Source: Immundisolibacteraceae bacterium (lineage in GTDB: Bacteria; Pseudomonadota; Gammaproteobacteria; Immundisolibacterales; Immundisolibacteraceae). Taken from it: a stretch of DNA of 9,468 nt. Within the stretch, counting starts at the first letter, position 1. Every line of letters begins with the position of its first letter. The notes below the pieces were generated by a model that was not told where the DNA came from, did no database searches, and saw nothing but the letters and a program-made list of their open reading frames with translations. Positions 5,410 through 9,468 of the stretch are shown piece after piece. Where the stretch lies: the NCBI GenBank assembly GCA_016763355.1, contig JAESTY010000005.1:1-9468 (forward strand), written 5' to 3'. Both the position numbers and the translations under genes were made by a program.

Positions 5410-6555
5410 TTAGTTGCTGCGGTCCACCATTTCGGCCATTTTTTCGCGCATCTCGTCTGAGATTTGCACGTCTTCATCGCGCAGCACCAAATCACCATGA
5501 ATCAGGTCAGCGTGAAAACACTTTGAGATCCAGGGAAGCTCGCCAACGATCTGTTGCCAGCTCAGGCCTTCATCCGTACTGATCCAGACCTGGCCGTCGG
5601 TGTCACCAAGGAATATCTGTGACTGGTCACCGGCGGCTTCGATACTGCCGGCTTCGAAACTTGGCATGATTTCATCTGGCAGACCGCTGGTTGATTGCTG
5701 CCAGCTGTCACCGCCATTATCGGTACGATAAACCGCGGATTTGGCGGACCCGGTTGCCCAGGCCTCAGGGGTCGCGTAGCCACCTGTAACCACCAGCGTG
5801 TCAGGTTTGTTGGGGTGGTAGACCAGCTGATCGGCGTAGCCGATACGCGGTATCAAGTCGGCCATTTCGAACCAGGTTTTGCCTGCGTCGTCGCTACGGT
5901 TAAAGAAAAATCCGTCTGCTAAGAACAGCCGATCAGGTCGTTCGGGCGACATTACCATCCGGTGCACATCATTGGGCATACCTTCGGTGAGTTCGGTCCA
6001 GCTTTGGCCCGCATCGCGGGTTCGGTAAAGTCCGCCCTGTTCAATGCTCAGATAGATCTCATCGCTATTGTTCTGATTAATCGTGATGGTTTTGATGTGG
6101 CCTAGAAAGGGGGGTGCAGGAAAGGTCCAGGTATCGACGTTAGTGGCATTGTTTAATTCTTCTATTTGAGTCCAGCTATCACCGAGGTCTTCGCTGACAA
6201 ACAGCGCAGCGGGTTCGGTGCCAGCGTAGATCACCGGCTTGCCGTTGCGCTGAGTGAAAGCGAGGCTGTAGACATTGGTGATGGCTAGTCCGTTATTGGC
6301 TGACCGCCATTCGACGCCATCATCGCTAATGGATATACCGGCGTCATGGCTGCCGGCAAAAAACCGGCCGCTGGTCGGTTCTTGCAGTAGCGCACAAATA
6401 TGATGTTGTTCCAGGCTCTGATCGGTTTTTTGCCAGGCTCCTGGAGAAACCTGATCGATGGTAACAACGCCTTTAGTAGTGCCAACCAGGATTCTTTTTG
6501 AGAGTTGTTGGCTACTGTAGATGGTCGGTCCACCAGGTGACAGGCAAATGCTCAT
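5410..6555 (-). CDS. BNR/Asp-box beta-propeller protein of unknown function
   Basis: A 381-residue protein built from propeller repeats. Six Asp-box turns (S/T-x-D-x-G-x-S/T-W) are visible, ending at Trp83, Trp128, Trp186, Trp228, Trp285 and Trp333, for example SDDAGKTW and STDEGLSW. A first unit near GTTKGVVTI lacks the box, so a six- or seven-bladed propeller is likely. Such proteins are often auto-named exo-alpha-sialidase, glycosyl hydrolase or YCF48-like. I see no sialidase FRIP motif or evident catalytic set, no signal peptide and no membrane segment, so a cytoplasmic binding or scaffold role is more likely than hydrolysis. The C-terminus is a short charged helix (SDEMREKMAEMVD). The ATG at 6553-6555 has a strong Shine-Dalgarno GAGGA at 6567-6563, 7 nt upstream. 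It lies 161 bp downstream of the RND gene on the same strand, and co-transcription is possible but unproven. Confidence 0.87.
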   Translation of the reverse strand: MSICLSPGGPTIYSSQQLSKRILVGTTKGVVTIDQVSPGAWQKTDQSLEQHHICALLQEPTSGRFFAGSHDAGISISDDGVEWRSANNGLAITNVYSLAFTQRNGKPVIYAGTEPAALFVSEDLGDSWTQIEELNNATNVDTWTFPAPPFLGHIKTITINQNNSDEIYLSIEQGGLYRTRDAGQSWTELTEGMPNDVHRMVMSPERPDRLFLADGFFFNRSDDAGKTWFEMADLIPRIGYADQLVYHPNKPDTLVVTGGYATPEAWATGSAKSAVYRTDNGGDSWQQSTSGLPDEIMPSFEAGSIEAAGDQSQIFLGDTDGQVWISTDEGLSWQQIVGELPWISKCFHADLIHGDLVLRDEDVQISDEMREKMAEMVDRSN

Positions 6556-6665
6556 ATTAATATCCTCGTTAGTTGTGAGGGTCTGTTTGCAAAACCAATC
6601 TTGAATTAGTTGAGTAGCCTATCAAAACTGAACGAAAAACGGGCTTTATTAAGTAATCATTTTCG

Positions 6666-6688
6666 ATCAATGCCGCTCAGCGATTGAT
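6666..6688. repeat. Hairpin between the RND and BNR genes
   Basis: ATCAAT (6666-6671) and ATTGAT (6683-6688) are perfect inverted arms, with an inner CGC-TCA-GCG and a 2-nt bulge. Neither side has a T-run, so it is not a standard terminator. The 10-mer GGGCTTTATT occurs on both sides as direct repeats (6641-6650 and 6699-6708). Processing site, attenuator or chance are all possible. Confidence 0.4.
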
Positions 6689-6716
6689 TCTGAACAAGGG
6701 GCTTTATTTGCATTTT

Positions 6717-9468
6717 TTAGCTGGCTGGTTTAACTCGATACCAGGCGCAATAGAGCGCGGGGAACAGCAGCAGAGTGAGTACCGTGGCTACTAGCAGGCC
6801 GCTCATCATCGCGATTGCCATCGGTCCCCAGAAATAGTCGTTTGCCAGTGGAATCATTGCCAGAATGGCGGCCAGCGCTGTGAGCACGATGGGTCGCGCT
6901 CGGCGCACGGTGGACTCCAGTACCGCTTCCCAGGGCGATGCGCCGGCCTCCAGGTCCTGATCAATTTGATCAATCAGAATCACTGAATTACGAATGATGA
7001 TGCCGGCTAACGCCAATACGCCAAGCCTGGCAACCAGGCCAAACGGCAGGTCTAACAGCAGCAGCGCCGTCACCACACCCAGCAGTCCCAGTGGAACTGT
7101 CGCCAGCACCAACACCATTTTGCTCATGCTATTGAGCTGAAACATCAGGATGGTGAGAATGGTAAACAGCAGAAATGGCAGGGTTTTACCCAGCTGTGAA
7201 TCAACAATGGCGGAGACCTCAACCTGGCCACCACCATCAATTTGATAGCCTAGCGGCAGGCTTGCGCGCAGGGCATCGAGCTGAGGTTTTAGTTCGGCGT
7301 CCACTTCAAGGGTCTGGACTCCGGAAGGTAACAAGGCCAGTACAGTGGCCGCCCGATAACCGTTGTAGCGCCGAATCACTCCCTCTTCGAAGCGGTATTC
7401 AAACCGCGCCAGCTGAGATAGCGGCACCGTATTACCATTGCCAATTGCCAGCTGCAGAGACTGCAGTTGGTCGAGGTTATAACGGTTGGCGCCGCTATTA
7501 CGCATCACTACCGCGATCAGGTCGTTATCTTCGCGGTAGTGGGTCACTGGCAGACCGTCGAGCATGGCACTCAGGGCCAGCGATAGCCGCTCAGGATCCA
7601 GGCCCACAGCAGCGACCCGCTCCAGGTCAAGTTCCACCCCGATAGTCATGAGCTGCTCGCGGCGGTTATCGTGGACATCAGTGGTGGCCGGGTGGCTGGC
7701 AATAATCGCCTGTAGTTGCTGGCTGATGGTCTCGATAACAGCCGGGTCTTCACCGGTGATTCGATACTGCACCGGATAGGCAAATGGCATGCCGTAGGGC
7801 AGGTTGTAAACCCGGGTTCGCAGGCTGGGCAGGTTGTGGGCAAAATAATCCGCCAACCTGAGTTTCAGCCGCTCCCTTGCCTTCAGGTCGCTGGCAATCG
7901 CAATTACCTTCGTATAGTTGGCATTGGGCTGTTCGACGAACATATCGTTTTGAACCCGCAGCGTGTCGCCGCCAACATAGGTCAGGTAGTGTTCTACGTC
8001 CTGGTCATCGGCCAGCACCGCTTCGATGAGACCAATCTTATTTTCCATTTCCGTATAGGTGGTGCCCTCGGTAAACCAGACATCGACCAGTACTTCAGGT
8101 CGGTCGTTATCGGGAAAAAACTCGATGGTTACCTGTTTCAAACCAACCACCGTGCAGCCAAACAGAAATAGACCTAACAGTGCCACCTTCCAGTGATGGG
8201 TCATACACCAGCTCACGAGCGACCTGAATTTTTTGTACAGAGGTGTCTGATAAATATCCTGTTTAGAACCGCTATCGCCGCCTTCAGGGTTGGGTGTAGC
8301 CAGTAGTTTATGTGCCAGAAAAGGCGTGAACAGCACCGCAACGACCCAGGAAGTAATCAGCGCGATCGCCAGCACCACAAACAGGTCGCCGAGGATTTCT
8401 CGAGGCGAGGCATCGACAATAAACACCGGCATAAAGCCGGCGGCGGCGATTAAGGTACCGCTGAGCATCGGCGCCGAGGTGGAGCTGTAGGCGTAGGTCG
8501 CTGCCTTGAGCCGATCCCAGCCCTGTTCCAGTTTTACGTGCATCAGCTCGACCACAATCATGGCGTCATCCACCAGTAATCCCAGTGAAATGACCAATGC
8601 GCCCAGCGATATCCGGGTGATGTCGATGTCGCCGATAAACATGGCTACAAACACCACACCTAATACCAGCGGTATGGCCAGTGCAACCACGATGCCGGTG
8701 CGTAGTCCGAGGCTGAAATAACTGACTAGCAGCACAATGACGATGGCGACCGAGAGTTTTACCAGAAATTTATCGATCGACTGCTGCACTGAGGCCGGTT
8801 GATCGGCTACCAGTGCGACCTCAATACCAGCCGGAAGCTGTTGCTGAAATCGGGCCATCACGGTTTTAACCTCTTCCGCCATATCCAGCAGTTGAGAGCC
8901 CTTGCGCATGGTGATGGCCAATCCGATCGCCGGCTCGCCATTGACTCTCATTTTAAAACGGGCGGGATCCTCATAACCCCGATAGACCCGCGCGATATCC
9001 TCCAGCCTGATCACACTGCCGTCGGGCATGGCGATGGGCATCCGCGCGATCTCTTCGACACTAGCAAAGCGATCATTCAGGCGCAGATCGAAGTAGCGCT
9101 CAGCACCCTCGATACGGCCATTGTTCTGCATCACGTTGTGGCTGCGTAGCAGCGTGGCAATTCTAATCGGGTCCAGATTAAGCTGGGCAAGACGTTTATC
9201 GTCTATCTCGATGTAGATTTTTTCTGGCTGCACTCCGTAGAGAATTGCTTTTTCGACAGACTCGATTCGAGTCACCGCATTGCGGGCCTGTTCGACAAAG
9301 TTTTTCAGTTCAGCGGGTTCAAAATCATGGCTGTTAAAGCCATACATCATCGAGTAAATGTGACCAAACTCGTCGTTGTATAGGGGGCCTCGAACCCCCT
9401 CCGGTAGCAGATGGGTGATATCGCCGACTTTTTTACGAATATCGTAAAAACGTTCACGCATCAGCGCC
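6717..9468 (-). CDS. RND-family efflux transporter permease, N-terminus outside window
   Basis: Inner-membrane proton-driven pump of the AcrB/HAE1-like RND superfamily, normally working with a periplasmic adaptor and an outer-membrane channel. About 916 residues are visible, and the frame runs off the right edge, so roughly 110-120 residues including TM1 are missing. Numbered from the in-window Met at 9459-9461 (an internal residue, not the start): a periplasmic loop with the family-like VRGPLYNDEFG, then TM2-TM6 between about 232 and 382. TM4 LGLLVDDAMIVVEL carries the paired proton-relay Asp298-Asp299. TM7 is near 424-442, followed by a second large periplasmic loop opening FFPDNDRPEVLVDV and TM8-TM12 from about 761 to 905. 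TM10 GIIIRNSVILIDQ has Arg824-Asn825 where AcrB has Lys-Asn. The substrate is unknown. The adaptor gene is expected upstream, beyond the right edge. Stop TAA is at 6719-6717 with no clear terminator before the BNR gene. Confidence 0.95.
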   Translation of the reverse strand, partial: ALMRERFYDIRKKVGDITHLLPEGVRGPLYNDEFGHIYSMMYGFNSHDFEPAELKNFVEQARNAVTRIESVEKAILYGVQPEKIYIEIDDKRLAQLNLDPIRIATLLRSHNVMQNNGRIEGAERYFDLRLNDRFASVEEIARMPIAMPDGSVIRLEDIARVYRGYEDPARFKMRVNGEPAIGLAITMRKGSQLLDMAEEVKTVMARFQQQLPAGIEVALVADQPASVQQSIDKFLVKLSVAIVIVLLVSYFSLGLRTGIVVALAIPLVLGVVFVAMFIGDIDITRISLGALVISLGLLVDDAMIVVELMHVKLEQGWDRLKAATYAYSSTSAPMLSGTLIAAAGFMPVFIVDASPREILGDLFVVLAIALITSWVVAVLFTPFLAHKLLATPNPEGGDSGSKQDIYQTPLYKKFRSLVSWCMTHHWKVALLGLFLFGCTVVGLKQVTIEFFPDNDRPEVLVDVWFTEGTTYTEMENKIGLIEAVLADDQDVEHYLTYVGGDTLRVQNDMFVEQPNANYTKVIAIASDLKARERLKLRLADYFAHNLPSLRTRVYNLPYGMPFAYPVQYRITGEDPAVIETISQQLQAIIASHPATTDVHDNRREQLMTIGVELDLERVAAVGLDPERLSLALSAMLDGLPVTHYREDNDLIAVVMRNSGANRYNLDQLQSLQLAIGNGNTVPLSQLARFEYRFEEGVIRRYNGYRAATVLALLPSGVQTLEVDAELKPQLDALRASLPLGYQIDGGGQVEVSAIVDSQLGKTLPFLLFTILTILMFQLNSMSKMVLVLATVPLGLLGVVTALLLLDLPFGLVARLGVLALAGIIIRNSVILIDQIDQDLEAGASPWEAVLESTVRRARPIVLTALAAILAMIPLANDYFWGPMAIAMMSGLLVATVLTLLLFPALYCAWYRVKPAS

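Overview
The window reads as chromosomal DNA of a free-living gammaproteobacterium. The beta-class glutathione transferase, the CspA-type protein, DbpA and RhlE all look like the Escherichia/Pseudomonas/marine gammaproteobacterial versions. Base composition is moderate, intergenic regions are normal, and no transposase, integrase, tRNA, rRNA or CRISPR array is visible. The species cannot be named from the sequence.

Layout on the plus strand. Bases 1-104 are probably the basic C-terminal tail of a gene cut by the window edge. Next come a beta-class GST (229-837) with a strong terminator at 904-944, a spacer of about 290 bp with no gene, and a cold-shock protein gene (1421-1627) with a clear sigma70 promoter at 1235-1262 and a leader of about 150 nt. 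The DEAD-box helicase gene dbpA (1794-3178) begins just 53 bp after the csp terminator. It starts at TTG and carries an apparent one-base deletion near 3064-3067 that disrupts the last ~37 codons of its RNA-binding domain.

Layout on the minus strand. A second DEAD-box helicase gene, rhlE (3287-5020), converges on dbpA across a shared hairpin terminator. It has an unusually long disordered Arg/Gly/Asn/Ser-rich tail. The 389 bp upstream of rhlE hold palindromes, direct repeats and competing inverted repeats. Next are a cytoplasmic six-Asp-box (BNR) beta-propeller protein of unknown function (5410-6555) and, upstream of it on the same strand, an RND-family efflux permease (6717 to beyond the right edge) that lacks its N-terminus in this window.

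Working together: csp, dbpA and rhlE within 3.6 kb form a plausible RNA-remodelling neighbourhood, with a single-strand RNA chaperone, a 23S rRNA-directed helicase and a general helicase with a sticky RNA-binding tail. All three are of types linked to ribosome assembly and growth in the cold. GST and the RND pump are stress and detoxification genes and are not obviously linked to this cluster. I see no clear new defence or mobile system. The most useful leads are the dbpA frameshift, the csp-terminator/dbpA junction, the structured rhlE leader and the uncharacterised BNR propeller.
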